A DNA stretch of 64,000 bases from Fratercula arctica (GCA_947846985.1 CANTUZ010000001.1:108703757-108767756), one strand, 5' to 3'. Positions 1-14,600 are shown, counted from the first letter of the stretch. Notes: generated from the sequence alone by a model not told the origin. Numbers and translations: made by a program.

Positions 1-1379
1 TAAGCCAGATAAAGCCAAAAGTTGTTTTCATTTTTCATACCCAGGGAATGGAATCAAAGTTAAAAAACTGTGATTTTTTTTTTTGGGGGGGGTACATGAA
101 AGCAATGAAACCTTATCTAAATTTCAGTCCAGAAATTTTAGACATTTTTAGGAAATAAAAAAGGTATTGTCCTTTTGATTGAAAAATCCACATTGGATGT
201 CAGCAGTTCTGTATGTGATCACTGTCAAGGCACGCGGGGCATCCTATGTGGTGGTGAAGAAAATGTGGAAGACTGTGGTTAATTTCTTCAAGATGGTGCA
301 AAAACTCACCATTCAACCACTTTGATGCACAAAAGACTCCAAACTGAGATATGTATGGATGAAAAACTGCTTACCCTCCGATGTCACTCCTTTAATGGGT
401 GGAGAACTCAGTTTGTTGAAACTTCTTGCATGACTCAGAAAGACTGGACACAGAGAAAATGTGAAGTTTCGAACATAGTGTGGCTCTGCAGCAGGGCAGC
501 ATGGGCTTCAGTCGTTTTATTAGTGTGTTGGCACAGCAGGAGGAAAGCACGACAGGGCTTTGGCTGGCAGTTCAGGTTTACTCAGGTGGCAGCTCCAGGG
601 CATTGCTGCCGATTGCGTAATTTCACTACAGAAGTTTGTGTTTTAAGCTACAGAGATGGTTCGTTAACAACAAATAACTGCAGCTCACAGTGGGCCTTTT
701 GCTTTCTCAATAGGTAGAATGTAAAAAGACTCTGGTGCTGCTTTCTTATACTGAGATCCCCTACTGACAGTCAAAATGCTGCTGTCCCTGACATTGTCAC
801 TGGTGCATATTTAGGTGTTGACTTAATGTCCACTAGAGTTTATGGAGAGGCTCCACAGCATTCACTTGGCTTTATATCAGAGAAAAGAGACCCAACACTG
901 GATCTTCATGAGCTAACAGAAAATCAATTTTAATTCCACAGGATGGAATTATTGGGGTAGAAATAGAAGTCATTAAATAGCCTCGCTTGCTCCAAGGCTA
1001 GTGATATGGAAGAAGAACTGAAAAGAAAAATTTTAACTTTGGATTGCTGTAGTTGTTATACTTACCTACCTTATATTGGACTCCCTTGTTAACCTGATAG
1101 CCAGCTGATATTTGTAAGTATCTATATTTTCTCATGGAAAGAAATGTAAGTATTACTCTTGTAGACAAATGATGCTGCTACTTTCCTTCTCTAATTAAAA
1201 CTAGTTGCCGTAAAAGAAGTTAATAGGGAACCATAGCACCATCTTTTAAAAGCCACTGTGAAATACAGGCCTGTAAATTTTATGTACTAAAAATAAACAC
1301 ATGTGAAATAAACACTAAATTATAACCACAAGGTAGGAAAGAAAAAAACAGGGAAGGTAGCCCAGGAGCTGGAGGAGAG

Positions 1380-1640
1380 TGGGGGAATGGGACCTGGCTC
1401 AGCCATGGCCAGGGCTTGGGCCAGGCCCCAACAGCCCCCAGGGCTGGGGTCACCCCCGCCGTGGTTTTGTAGCAGGGCTGACCAGGGGTGTCTCCATGCA
1501 GGCTCCTTCCAGCTCTTTATCCAGGAGCTCCAGGGCTGGCTGAGGTGCCTCCGGTGGTCCTCTCCTCACCACCACCCTTACCAGAAAGTGGCCACTGTGC
1601 TGTGGGACCTGACCAAAAAAGCTAGATCCATTTAAGATCA
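1380..1640. other. GC-rich patch of unknown origin
   Basis: About 260 bases are clearly richer in G and C than the flanks, with runs such as GGCCAGGGCTTGGGCCAGGC and CCCCCGCCG. Frames are open on both strands (about 82 codons on +, 70 on -), but this follows from the scarcity of AT-rich stop codons. No motif, signal or family is recognised in either frame. It could be a decayed mobile-element fragment (for example part of an LTR), a lost exon, or a small biased-conversion island. It is listed because it breaks the local composition. Confidence 0.3.
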
Positions 1641-3041
1641 ATTTAAGGAGGTTAAAGGACACATGAAAAAAATTAGGTTTAATTCCAGGTAATCTTTTAT
1701 CACCTTGCGCCTATGTGTGTACCTTGGATTTCAGTATTTGAATCTGTTCTGAATTTGGGCTCCAAGAGTCTCTCATATTTCTGTTATTGATATCCTTGCT
1801 GTATGTGCGAGCCTGCATCTTCCATCAGACTCTTCAGATACTTACTTCTTATGTAAAGATATATTAATTTATGCAAAGACCCCACATTATAAAATCTTCA
1901 GTAGAGCTCAAAAGTCTTTAACTCAAGGTAACAAGCACCTTATGTAACAAGCAGTTCCTACTCTGCTCTTCTAAACTGACGACTTCTCATCATAGATGTT
2001 CAGCTCAAAAAATCTGAAGACTTCTTGTGCTAGACTGAAGTCCCAAAGGGTTGTACCTTAGGACTTGTAATGCACGGAACTTATCGAAGGAAAGTAGTGG
2101 ACACTTTTGATCTTATTTTACTACCACTTAAGAAGAGATGAACTATTAAAATATAAAGTATGTTTTTAGATACCATGTCAGCTTCCTACCTTTTAAATCG
2201 TTCAATTTGTGTACACACTCTAAATTAACCACAGTGGGTTATGAAAGGGCAGTAATCAATAAGACAGCTCATTATCTATGATACTTATAATTATCCTGAT
2301 GCTAGTACTAATGTATTGGTTTAACCAAAGCATATTAAAAAATATGTCCTAACAGGACATCTCATTATCACTGTTATTTTTGCTGTGGAGTTTTATTAGA
2401 AAATCATGCTACTCATCTGAACTGCCACAACAACAGCATTATCCCTAGGGCGTTTTTTCATATCAAGGTTAATTTAAAGTGATTAGCATAAGTGCTACAG
2501 ATGTTGCTATGGGGATAGGAACCTCACATCTACTATGATGGACATCACATGATTGCTGTTACAGCGCCAGTATGATTGGATTATTTGTTTTAATGTCATG
2601 CGAAATAAGTCACCTGATGAAGATCAGAATCTCCTTAATAGCATTTCATATTCTGGGAATCAATCACCTTTTCTCCATTTCTCAGTGTTAAAAGTGCCTG
2701 AAGAGCACATAAAACAAATGTCTTTAGTTTACTGCTACTTGTATGTGACTGTCTGTCTGGTAAAATCTACTGCTAAGTGACTAAAATATACACCTATTTG
2801 AAAACCAAAAAAACCAATTAATTATATTTTACCATAATTACAAGTATTTTTAAATAACCTGGAATAAAATCTTATCGTTAATGCCATTAGTTCCCAATTT
2901 ACAATAAATCCCTATACTGAATGCGTGTGAAGTCACGTACTGATGGACAATCCCAGTGCCATTAGAGTCAGTGAGAAGCACTTTACCTGCCTCAGTAGGT
3001 GCCTCTGAGTTCTCCTCTCTCAATTCACTCACAGGAGTGAC

Positions 3042-3092
3042 TGAATATCTATATATTTTTATATATATATTCAAATATATATTTAGTATATA
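3042..3092. repeat. TA-rich low-complexity tract
   Basis: An imperfect TA/TATATT run of about 50 bases with short interruptions. It is probably a decayed TA microsatellite with some ability to form a cruciform. Confidence 0.7.
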
Positions 3093-6000
3093 GTATTGCA
3101 GTAGAAAGAAAAAGAAAAATGTTTCCTAGGGACTCAATAAGGACAATAATAAACGTAGAAATGTGGTATATTAAAAATATTATTTTTAATGCATTTCTTA
3201 ATGACACCTTACTGTCATAACTGTGGTCAAAACACTATGATTAATAGAGTCTTTAGCAATACCACTTTGGCAAACCTAAATGGCTTTGTCATCTACAGGA
3301 GGATACTTTAGAGTCTACTGGGTGCTGTGTAATGTTTCTTGGAGACACTTTTCTCTCATCAGTGACTGCACAGGCAATGAAAGCTCCTAAATTTGGTCTT
3401 CTAGAGTACGTCTAGAACACAATCTAAAGTAACTTCAGATGCAGCTTATTAACCTTTCATCCACTTTCCTCTCTAGTGATTATTGCTATGACTAATGTTT
3501 GGATTTTATATTGACAATTTTCTTATTTCCAATAAAGTAGATGCAGTTAATTGTGAAACTAGTCTGAATACTGTCTTTACTTTCTAGATAATGTTATGTC
3601 TTTGTTATATGATTTGGTTTTAAGCATGCTAATATCATTCTATTCAGTATAATGTTATACTGCAAATTAATAAGAAAAAGGAAAAAGTAAAGAGGATCTT
3701 TGAACATATTGAGAATAGCAAAGAATATGTTAAGCTCATACTTCATTAGCTTGAACACTAATTTATAGAACTCTCACTTCTACTTTAAAGGTGAAATACA
3801 TTTGTGGTTCAGATAGCACCTTTCATCCCTCAGAGAGTGTCAGAAAGTAATTAGAGACTGATATTATATTTCGATGATGGGTGATAGGTGATCATGACAT
3901 TAACAGTTCTTCGAGCCCAAGCTAACAATAGCGCTGGTTCATGGAAATGGATTTGTTTGTCACGTTAGCTGAATTTCTGTGGTATTACTGCCCTCTGTTC
4001 ACAAGAGATATTCTGATCTTTAATTTTGAAAGGATAGTCACCTGGGAGGGACAAGGATTTGGTTTTGTGGTCACTGGAAGAGCAGAAACATCAGCAGCTC
4101 AGTACTCAGGACCACCCTCAGCAGTCAAATATAATAAAATATTTCAGTTGGAAGCAATGGATTTAAAAGCTCATTTCACTGCAAAAGTGTTGTGTCTGCA
4201 GGTCATCTCCCTGTTGAACAGCCATACAATAGTTGGCTACACAGAGAGTAAGTACACTATAAAAAGAAAGATAGACAAATTGATGGGTTTCTTCACAGTT
4301 CTGGCCCTTTTTATTCACTCACACCTGCGTAAGGAGACTTAATACTCAATTCTTCACTCATATTGATATTACTATTATTTTTTTTAAGTCTAAATGAATA
4401 CACTACACAGTGATCTTCTTAAGAGATGAAGAAGTTCTAGCTATAACTGTGGTAAAGCAAAACAATTGGTCCTGACTGGAATCTGAAACAACTTCTACCC
4501 TGCCTGCAGAACAGAGGAATGACTTTGGGCCTCTTTATCCACGTATCCACGTACAATCCCACTCCTCCACAGAAAAGTGGTAAGGATGTGGATCCAAGAT
4601 CTTCTCCATTAGTAAACATTGCTGGAGTATCTGAAGTAGCTTGGAAACAATCAAGAAATGCTAGCACGTGCAAGCCATTTTATTTTGCTGAACACTGCAG
4701 TGGAGATGTAAATCAACTCCATCTCCTTATTTCTCCTCAAAAGCTTGATAAGTCCTTGATGTATAGGACTCTTCAGTGTTGTATTTCTTATATAGTGGTA
4801 GGTATCAGTGCATTAATACTATTACACTAGAACTAAATATTGCAGAAGTAATACGGAGACTTCTGATCAGATCTGTATTTCCAAGTTGTTAATTCTGACA
4901 ATATTCTTCTAATAACATAAAATATAAGGCAGGATTTTTAAGCACTTTAAAAAATAATAATGAATTTTTAATGGAAAACACTTTCAGAATGGTTTGCCAT
5001 GATGTTACTCTGATCGTTTCAACAGCTATGATGATATAGTGCTGTAAAACTGTGGTTACTAAAATGATAGATCACACACAAAGTATTTCTGATTAAAACT
5101 TAGTAATTATTTTTAAAAGATTATCTCATCCCTTTAGGCAAGGATAGACACTTAAGATGCTAATTTTCATTTATACCAAAGGCATTTCAGAAAATTTCCA
5201 AAGAAGAAATTTGAAGAGATTCAAAGACATTATTCAGTATTCAAAGGCATTAACAGTTTTATCATTGAAAAGTTTAATGCATAAAAACCTGAGTGCAACT
5301 TTTTGAACTAAAAAAAACCTTTTTTTTTCTACTTCGAATGTTTCTATACTTCCAACTACATACAGAGAAATATATATGTTATAAAAAAATTAATGGTTAA
5401 GAAGACTGCTTCTGAATAATTTCACACTCTCCAGATTAAGCAGAAGAGGAAATTGTATAAAAACTTCAACCTCTTCTGCAGACAAAAGACTTTGGGGAAT
5501 GTGTTACAATCTTTAACTAAGCTTTTAGATTCACTGTATGTTCTAACCAAGTTCCCAGAGATTCACATGTCAGTACTTAGAGCTGCAGTATAAGTTGACA
5601 ACAATAGCCCTTAAAACCATTCTCTCTCTCTCCCCTGCAGTTCAATTTCCTATGCTCCATTTTGCTGCCCTACATAGATTTTGCATCTACGAACAAGTGT
5701 TGGGTTTTTTTCAGTATAGATATGTAAGTGTAGGATTTTTCGCCTGGACTTTCTATGGAAATGCTTTGACTTTTTTTTTGTTATAATTGTGTAACAATCT
5801 ACTAAGCTAAGACTAGTTATCCTCCTATGCTAACAAAAGCAACATATTTAAAGATTAATGGTTGGTTTATAACAAAAAGGAACATTTTACACTGAATATG
5901 ACAGTACCCTAAAATTGGGCAGTTTATTACTGGTAATTTCTGTTGTCCTTTTCAATTGTTTAATTGTATCCTGGCTCCATTAAGAATGATCTTTGGAAAA

Positions 6001-8290
6001 TATTGTACTACAGAAATGTCATATTCTGGCACATTTTAAAGCATTTTTATAGGACTGTGAACTTGCAAATGTAAGGTCAATACTTTCCCAGAGCTCACAT
6101 GTGGTCCCACTTCAATTTTAGCACTACCAGTGAGATGCAGTTGTCGTTAACGGAGATCTCCCTGTGTAACTCTTAAAACCAGAAAATGCCAGTCCCCCAG
6201 CTGTTGTGAATCAGCATAGCTCTGATGAGGTCAGAAATTTAAATATATGCCAGGGAGGACTAAGAACTGGTATTTGGCACTTATTTAGCATCGTTTTTCT
6301 CAAATGAGAGGGCTTACAGCTTCAGTTGATTTTCATGGAGCTAAATTTTTGTGAGTGACATGATTGTACCCAGATAGAATACAGCTTCACAAAATTATTA
6401 CGTTCAAGCATCCAGAATTAATTTGTGAATGGGTTTTGTAAAAACCCTTAGTGTTGGACTGTGTTCATATTAAAGAAATGGGAACCAGAGTGCTCATGTC
6501 AGTGGGAGGAGACTTAGGGCTCTACTGAGACCCACTCTAAACACACAATTGGCAGTCAATAAGCTGACAATTTATAAAGTCCAACACCCCCTTGTAGGAA
6601 GTCTGCATTTTCTTATACTTCATCTATTATTGTGATGTGCATAAACTACTCAGGAGTTTGGAATTCAAACTGGAATAATAAAAAAATTGTAAATGTACAA
6701 ACCTCTGATTGCTTCTATGTTAAGAAGTATTGTGGGGTGGAGGTTATAGAAATGATTACAAATTTCGTGTATCACAGGGTATGTAGGTTTTCAAAGCTGA
6801 AGGAAGGGAATGAAAGATTTATAGGTTTTCTGCTGCAAGGATGCATGGTCAGGCAGAATTATTCTGTTACACTTTGTAGTGGGATCCTGCCTTTCTTGCT
6901 CATAGGCTTGATTCTCAAAGACTAACTCCACAGTTTTCCTCATTAAGTGTTGTCCAAGCTTGTGAGAGAAAAAAAGAATTAATTCCTCATACTCCCTACA
7001 GTTAGCATGTGAAGAGAGGTCAAGGTTAGGACAGGAGTTCAGATTATTCTTTTTATTCATTATCTGTAACAGTTTTCCAGCCATAATGTGAGCTTCTACG
7101 TGAAAAGGGGAGAAGTAATTTACTTCTACAAAGAGAGGGAGAGGACAGTGATGCAGTGAAATGCCGGAAGAGGACAGCTGAGCACATACGCTCTTCTGCC
7201 CCAGATTTCTGTAAGTGGTCAAACTTTTTCAGGACTTGTAGGAGTAAAGGCACTAGGATTTAAGGTCACAGTTCTGCCTGTTAATACTAACCTCCCAAAT
7301 GAAGCTTTTAGTGGCCTATTTCATCCCACTTGTGAAAGAGATGAGAATTTATTAAGAGCGAGCTCTCTCTCTAAATTTCCCATTACTAAATTAAGCATGG
7401 AAGTGTGGTTTTCTTTTTCCTCAGATACCATTTGTTTCCCAAAAGTAATTACAATATCAGCTTGATAAAGGCTGCTAGTAATTTTGTTAAGAAATTTTCT
7501 GAAAAAGAGCAGGGAAACTTGACAACCTAAGAGAATTGCCTGTAGAATGGGATGGGCTCGGGAGACCCCCCTCCTACCCATTAGGAATTCCAACCACTGT
7601 AATTAGCAGCAAATTTCCCTATCTCTGTATGTTAAACAGGGAATTCATCTTCAGTTTGTTTCTGCCTGGGGCAGGGAGAGACTGAAGGAAGGGAAATGTA
7701 GGTATGTGCCTGCCTTCCTTAAGCAGCCTTAGCTGTACTGATAGAAAGCAAATCCACAAATTACACTGGCCTCTGATTTATAGCCTTTGCAACCCCGTCA
7801 AAGTCAAGGGTCTTTCTTCGGATACAATCCAGAGAAAAATGCTAGTGCACAAGTAGGTAGGAAACACCCAAGTAGAGAAATTACGGGGTTGTAGATGATG
7901 TTGTTTAAAAACTAATGAATAAAATGTGAACATTGTAGAGTTACTGTGCTGAGAAAACTAGTAACTTTTTGTGAGGTCTTTTACTGCCTATGCAGTATCA
8001 AACCTTATATGAGTAAATACTTTCTGTACCAGAAGAGTGAGAAATAGCAAAGATGATTACTATGTAACAAGACTGATAATGTCTTATATTGTCTGTCAGC
8101 CATCCTATGTGACTCTTGAGCTTCTTGTTGCTGAATGGTAATCTTACAAGGAAAAGAGGGCTGAAAAAAGATAAATATATTGGTATGATGAATAACAAAG
8201 CTAGGTATAATAAAAAATACCAAGTTGCCTTGCCTTATGCGTTATATTTCACTATTTGTTTATCTATCAACTTTATGAATGTTTATGAAC

Positions 8291-8319
8291 ATTGCTGGTT
8301 CATTGCTGGTTGCTGGTTT
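8291..8319. repeat. Short direct repeat, ATTGCTGGTT unit
   Basis: Two adjacent copies of ATTGCTGGTT separated by one C, followed by a third partial copy (GCTGGTT). A small slippage-type repeat with no evident function. Confidence 0.7.
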
Positions 8320-9993
8320 AGATGCTACCTTTGTGTATCCCCTACAAATGGCACTTAAGTAAATGGCCACTACTCTGTGCTCATAATACTCCTAAAGTGT
8401 GTACAAAACCAAGTAGAAAGACTTTTAATGTTCTCCTAGGGATCTCAAAGTATTCTATGTAATTATTTCCAGTGGACTTAAGAAGCTAGATGACAAAGGA
8501 AATTCTTTTGTTTCATAAGCAAATGTTTTGTTATAAACATTTACACAAGCTGAAGACACAATATGACATATTTTTTAAACTGGACCTGACTCCGAATTTT
8601 ATCATCTACCTCTGTTTCTCTGGTTGTCATAAACTAATTGTGAGCTCTGAGTCTTTCTTTAAGCAAAAAGAACCAGTGATAAACTTTGCAGTTTAGATTC
8701 TTTTCTACTGTTCTGGTTCAACCACTGCAAAGGTAAAAACTGAGATAAATTGCATTGTGAATTATCCAAAAATATTATTAATTTCAAACTTTCACTCTTT
8801 TCTCCCTGATGCCAGCAGGAATGACAGAGCAGACAATGAAAAGTGACCAGTGAATTACAAACCATCATATATACCACTTAGAGTACCTTATTTTTAAAAT
8901 CTGAGGCAGGTAAAAGAAGAATACTTCAGATTTGGCTTTTTGCTCGCACATTTAAAAAAAGCATTTAATTACTTTGGAGTCAAAAGCTTTGCTAATACCA
9001 AACTAATTTGCATAGTTTTTGTTGTTCACCTAAGGTAATTTTGTTCCATGTTAAAACACTTATCTAAAAAGACCTTTACTGTCTTCAGAGAAAAGAACAC
9101 ATTAGAAAAACATAATCAGCCCTTTTTCTTGGATTCACAAAAGGAAAACTGAACTATCTGATCTTCAGTAAAATGTTCCTTGGATGTCAGTGTCCCAGAT
9201 GACATTTTTTTCTTATTATTAATGCTGCTTATACATTTTAAAACTAAACTTCAGTCCAGCCATCAAGCCATAGCTAAAGCCCAAGGATAAGCAACTCCTA
9301 ATTCAGAGTAACAGAATAACTGTTAAGAAAAAGCTAGCTGAAAAATACAGTGCTTTGAAAAATAATGTTATGAGAAAATAAATGATATTATCCACTGAGA
9401 TTTTAATTTTTCTTTTCTTACCATCTGGAAATTATCATAGCTATTCTTCCAATGCAAGTATTATCTCAAATGCTAAACTTCTGACTGAGGTCTATTTGTT
9501 TCATCAGTGGAAGAGGCCGAGTACATGGTAGAGGTTGGATGGAGTTTGCTGCATGGGATTTTTATCTCTGCCTTGCCTTGTTAGGAAGTAGTGGCAATGT
9601 GACTGCTTTGGGGGAAGCTAGACCTCATCTGCAGTGCACTTTTTGTGCCATTAACAGATTGTGTTAATTACATGCCTCAGAGGCTTCTTTTGGTCACCTC
9701 CAGAAGCCAGAAAGCAATTTCTTTTCCCTCATTGTATGACAAATGGTAGTGGGGAGAATGAAATGGGGAAGAGGTGAAGAGTTGAAACATTAGAGATGCA
9801 CTTGAAGCTGGAGATAGCATGCATTGCTGCTAAAAGTTCTCATCTGCTTTGCTGACAAATTTTTGTTAGACAGTTAGGGTTAAACTTAATGATGGCAAAT
9901 TATATTTATCTGCTTTTAATTGAGTATAGTGGCATTTATCCTCTGCTTTTGTTAACAGTTTTCAAACCTCTTCCCTGTACGCAAATACTATAG

Positions 9994-10161
9994 AGTTTTA
10001 AAGCCACAGCAGTCCATGCCAGATCATCCCACCAAAGACTGAACCGCCTCCTGATGGGAAAGACGGGGGGCTGCCCGTCACAGGAGGATCTCATTGTGGA
10101 AGTGTTCAGGGATGTCCTGAGTGAAGATGATAGCAATGATGGGCCAACTACTTGCCTTTGA
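9994..10161 (+). other. Short protein-like open frame, possible decayed exon or CR1 remnant
   Basis: A 55-codon open stretch lies between a TAG at 9991-9993 and a TGA at 10159-10161. Its second half is unusually protein-like for this window: an acidic, mixed segment containing EDLIVEVFRDVLSEDD. A strong splice-acceptor-like sequence (pyrimidine tract, then AACAG) ends at about 9957, but the in-frame TAG at 9991 argues against simple reading from there. Alternatively, the DNA around 10070-10125 (GGCTGCCC...GGAGG...GGAAGTGTTCA) resembles the C-terminal part of CR1 ORF2, where bird copies have CTGCCCAG, GGAGGTGGTGG and a GGAAGTGTTCAAGG-like string. I do not recognise a gene. It could be a fragment of a host exon, an old CR1 tail or chance. 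Confidence 0.2.
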
Positions 10162-11491
10162 AAAGTCAAGGAGGTGTTCAGTTTCTTACAAAACATCAGT
10201 GCAATATATTTGTTATGATGCAGAGGGAAGGTCAAGAAAAGGGTCTGTGTGACAGATGGTATAGAAAAGTCTGGAGTGTACTTTTCAACTTTACGACTTT
10301 TTTGGTACTGGCAGAAGAGAAATGTCTCAAGAGATTGTTAGTGGGGAAGAGAAATCATCTTCAGGAAAGAAATCTCTTCTATTTCTCTGAAAGAAACTGA
10401 AATAACTGCTAAGTCATTTGGCTAAGGATATCTTTTTCTTATAGAATTTATAACAAGTGCTTAAGAATAAAACATTTGTATGTTTGCACACACACATCAA
10501 GAATTATTTATTTGATATAAATAAACATGGCTGTCATAAAATCATTAAATACAGAGAGTTTAGACAGTGCTTAAAATCACCCCATAATATTTGCATGGCT
10601 ATATATGAATAATATCTATCACTATCTGGTCTTGAGTATTTCATTGTGATTTTGCATTTTTTATATAATTGCATCCATTATTTACCAAAAAAATGTGGCA
10701 TTGACAGAAGCATCACAACTGAACTCTGGTGATGCAGTTAATTGCTGCCTGCTAGACTGCAACCCACTTAATTTATGGCTTGGATTTCTAGGTAGCCATC
10801 ATCCAGCTGTAAATACATTCAGGTGTCTTAGATCTGATTGTTGGAAAAAGATCCAAATAAACAATAACTTGATGATTATGGATGCTAAGCTATGTACGAT
10901 TAAACTTTTCTCTATTTCTTCTCAGGAAAATTTCCATTCTAGGATTTTTGGTTTATAGTTTCCTCTGATATTTTTCAGTGTCTTAGAATATTGAAAAAAA
11001 TAGTGACAGTACTGAAATGGATTTTTTTCTTCTTCTTCTTTTCCTCTGCTTGGTTATAGTTCTTCATGGACTCTTGTGTTACAGATTTCAATTTTTACGT
11101 GCTGGCAGGTCATGGATGCAGACTGCCAACATCAGTTAGCTCATCTCTAGAGTATGTTGTCTGTAGATCAGCTTGAGCATAAATATTATATACCTAAGCT
11201 CCCATACTATCTGTTTTTCCACATGAATGGCTTTATTTTCACCACAGAAAGAACTGTAATGAGGCCATTAAGTGACACAGAATGTATTCCTGTTTAGTGA
11301 AAAGGAAGCAGGTGATTCTCTGTGTTACCTTTGTGTATTTTATTCTGAATGTACACAAATCTGAGAACTTGAGATAAAAATATTCAAGGAGACCATATCT
11401 TTTTCTTTTTCTCTGCTTTGCTTATAATATTTTAAAAACACTTTGCCTGTACCACCTTACAAAAGTCATTAATTTCTGTGTAGAATACTTA

Positions 11492-11618
11492 CAGAATCAT
11501 AGAATGGTTTGGCTTAGAAGCAACCTTAAAAATGATCTAGTTCCAACCCCTCTGCCATGGGCAGGGACACCTCCCACTAGACCAGGCTGCTCAAAGCCCC
11601 ATCCAACGTGGTCTTGTG
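11492..11618 (-). mobile_element. CR1 LINE, short 3'-end fragment, antisense
   Basis: Read on the minus strand, this is the last ~125 bases of a CR1 element: an AGTGGGAGGTGTCCCTGCCC-like block, GGAACTAGATCATTT, then TTCTATGATTCTG. It is 5'-truncated to the 3' untranslated region, which is typical for CR1. It matches the 3' ends of the copies at 34.4-35.1, 49.7-50.5 and 51.0-53.0 kb, so it belongs to the same broad subfamily, not the one ending at 26388. There is no coding content. The upstream edge is approximate: homology is lost around 11615-11625. Confidence 0.92.
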
Positions 11619-14600
11619 GTGCCCTTGCTTCTATCTGCAGGACAAACACTCATGGAAGCTAATTGTTTGTAGACGCATTAAGGTCAAGAAGCTATGATTA
11701 TTTATCCCCAATAGGTATCTGACATATCTATTTCGTTCACAGCACTGTCGTCATTGAAAACATTGTTTGCTGTGGGTATTTCTGAGTGGTAACTGAGCAT
11801 CTGCTACATGAAGCTAAGAGATTTTGTCTGGAAAACTAAAAAGCTTTCAGACCTGAATTGCTTGTTTTTCTGCTCCAAGCATGTAAATCCCCATTGAAAT
11901 AGGATTTAGGTTTTTATATACTTCTTTGTGTTAGCCTTTTATTGATCTAGATATACATAACATTCCTATAGGTAAAAACAGCAAAAACACTTACAAAAAT
12001 CATAACTAGACATAGATATAGATATTCTGATGTGGAAAGCTTTATTTCTAAGAGAACGACTGTATTTCCCAGTTGAAATTTATTTCTAAGCTCTGAACAG
12101 CTTAGAATCAAAGCAATCAAACCAACCAGGCTACACTGTTTCCTCATATTTTCAAGAAATAAATCCTTAGTGTGCCAAATGTGTATCTTCAGGGCAGCAA
12201 TATGAAGGGAAAAAATTGATTCCAGCACTTCTAAAAATATTTGACTAAAGTACTTGGCATCTTCCACAGCAGGTAGAAAATCATGAAACATTTAAACCCA
12301 ACTATCTTAATACCAATTTATTAGAGCAGTTGTATCTTCAGACATACCAAAGGGAAAATTAAATCAACTACCTTTATAAAATGTATTAAACTAATTTATT
12401 TTATTGCACCTCAGCAGGAAGAAAAAAATAAAATGAGGACAAGCCTGCCACCAGTAATGAATAAAAAACACTCCACAGCAGGAAAGAAAAGAAACAGAAG
12501 GAGAAAAAAATAAAACCTAAGACTGAGGGCAGTTCATCATAAAGAGTACCATGTGCAACATGACAGCTTTGCCAAAATAGGTGCACCTTTGTAACTACAT
12601 GCTGATGTTCATTCAGATATGACAATCTCATCTCATTATGAGTATTGTCTTACAAAACTTCTTTGTCTGCATTAAAAGCAGCTAAAAAGGCAGCCCACTA
12701 AGATAGTTTACAGAAGTTAAAAATAATTTAAAAAAAAACATACCAAATGTCATCCTAGCTTCTGTTCAGTGTAACACTGTGAATTTCCGTGAAGCTATAA
12801 GACAGGGAAAATACAGCCATGTTGGAAACACTGTCCTCTGGGAATCTGAGGGTGATATTGTCTCTCTTTGGGTCACATCCCAGCCATTTTAAGAAAGAGA
12901 TTTGCCTCGCTCTACTGCCAGTTTGAGCCTCTGAAGTATCTGCTAGAGCATTCCCAAGTGGTCTGGCAGGTCAGTGTCCATTCAGCAGACGTTACTGGTG
13001 TACACACACAGCAGCCCATCAGTTTCTTGTTTCTGGAAAATCTTTCTCTTTGAGAGATAAGAAAGAAAGGGAATGGCACATATGCACAACTACTAGCAGG
13101 ATGTTCTTTAAAATGTTGAAAATGTGTGTGATATGTCTGGGAGCAGAGATCTTTTTAAACTGCACTAAACAGGATATAGAATGGTTAAATGTGTATTTCA
13201 CCTTTTTTTTTTTTTCTGTAAACATACTAATTTCTTCCATTTCCAGTTAATTCAGATATCTCTGTTGTGCCTAGAAGTACATACTGATTTACTAACTTCA
13301 TTAAAACAATTCTTGCTAAAATCTCACAGGTTAATGTAACATTAAACGTGTAACATGGACAAAATGTATGTACATGTACCATTCAGGTACATATTCCTGT
13401 TCCACAGGAAGACAATTGGCAGAGGATGCTAGCAATGTTATGGCAGTATCACTGGTGAAGAGTAGGCATCTGGAATAGGAACACTGGATGCAGACCACTG
13501 GTAACATATTTAACCTTGTTTGGGGAAGAAGAATACTAACGTGAAAACCTTGGGGAACTGAGAGGAATAAGCCTGGGTGGAAGCTTCACCGAGAATGCCT
13601 TTTTAATGTTATTTGGGCCATGTGGGCTGACACGATGGAGTCAAGCCACAAGAGCAAAGAATGTTTGGGTGAGCATCCTTTGGTGTCCAGGGAAGAGAGT
13701 TGGGGTTTTTTGTTGTGGTGCTTTTAAATGTGGAATGACCAGTCAGTTTCATGTCATCCAGTGTCAAGATTACCTGTGGATAGTTACAAATACTCTACCT
13801 TTTCCTTTTCTGATAACTTTTCCTCTGACCTAGAACCCAACATGGGACCTGGTCCAGCTTTCTGACCTCCTCTTGCCTTCAAGAGTGTTCAAATACTGCT
13901 TTCATTGCTATAAGTCCAGTACACTAAAATGGCTGAATTTGAGGGAGTTTTGTGGCCAGCAAAGAAAGGTTCACCAAATGTCAATATAAAATTTAGAGTG
14001 AGAGGTCTATGTTGTCTTACTTCTGAAATACTAACCTTAGAAATGTCCATTTGCCATAAGTGCAGAAAGAGGGAGCTGATGATAAAGTCTCAAGACTACG
14101 GAAGGTAGGTGCAATGATAAAACTGTATGAAATCCATTCTGTTACAAAATAAATTATGACAAAATTATATATTATATAGAGATGGCTGATGTTTTTTTTT
14201 ACTTGTATTTCATATTGGCTGTGTGTTTTGGATCAAGTGGCCATAGTTTTGATGCACCTCTGGAAGCTATCTCATGGTAAAATGGGGAAAGAGCAACATT
14301 AAACTCTCCTATTTGAAAGTCAACACAATGGAGAATGGGCAAAGTTGCAGATTGCTGTTAATTAATTTCCAAAGTATTGTTCTCGCAAACGGCTGCTGTT
14401 CTACTAAAAGAAGCCAGTATAAATTGCTTCCATATGACAAAATACTTGTAACTACATGCAGTCCTACTGACTTCAGAAGATTCCATGCAGACATAAAGAT
14501 TTTGGAATTAGAGCTAAATGCTACAAGGAAAATAAATAAACAAATAAATAAATAATTTAGCAAGCCCCTTTTTTTTTTTTATTACTACAACTACTCTAAC

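Larger units (their letters stand above)
1..11491. other. AT-rich non-coding stretch, no supported gene
   Basis: No gene could be supported. Open frames here are short, overlap on both strands and resemble no family I know; the longest are about 130-143 codons (322-717 and 3941-4342 on +, 6791-7222 on -), which is within chance expectation for this much AT-rich DNA. Items inside the stretch worth separate entries are a GC-rich patch (about 1380-1640), a TA-rich tract (3042-3092), a small direct repeat (8291-8319) and a short protein-like frame ending at 10161. The rest shows no recognisable repeat, RNA gene or promoter. Old repeats too decayed to see by eye may be present. Confidence 0.6.

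Noticed and set aside
1380..1640. GC-rich patch as a protein-coding exon
   Set aside because: Frames are open on both strands because of composition. No splice-site pair or protein family fits.
6791..7222. 143-codon frame on the minus strand
   Set aside because: No domain, signal or family resemblance. A frame of this length is expected about once by chance in a window of this size and composition, and it overlaps other short frames.
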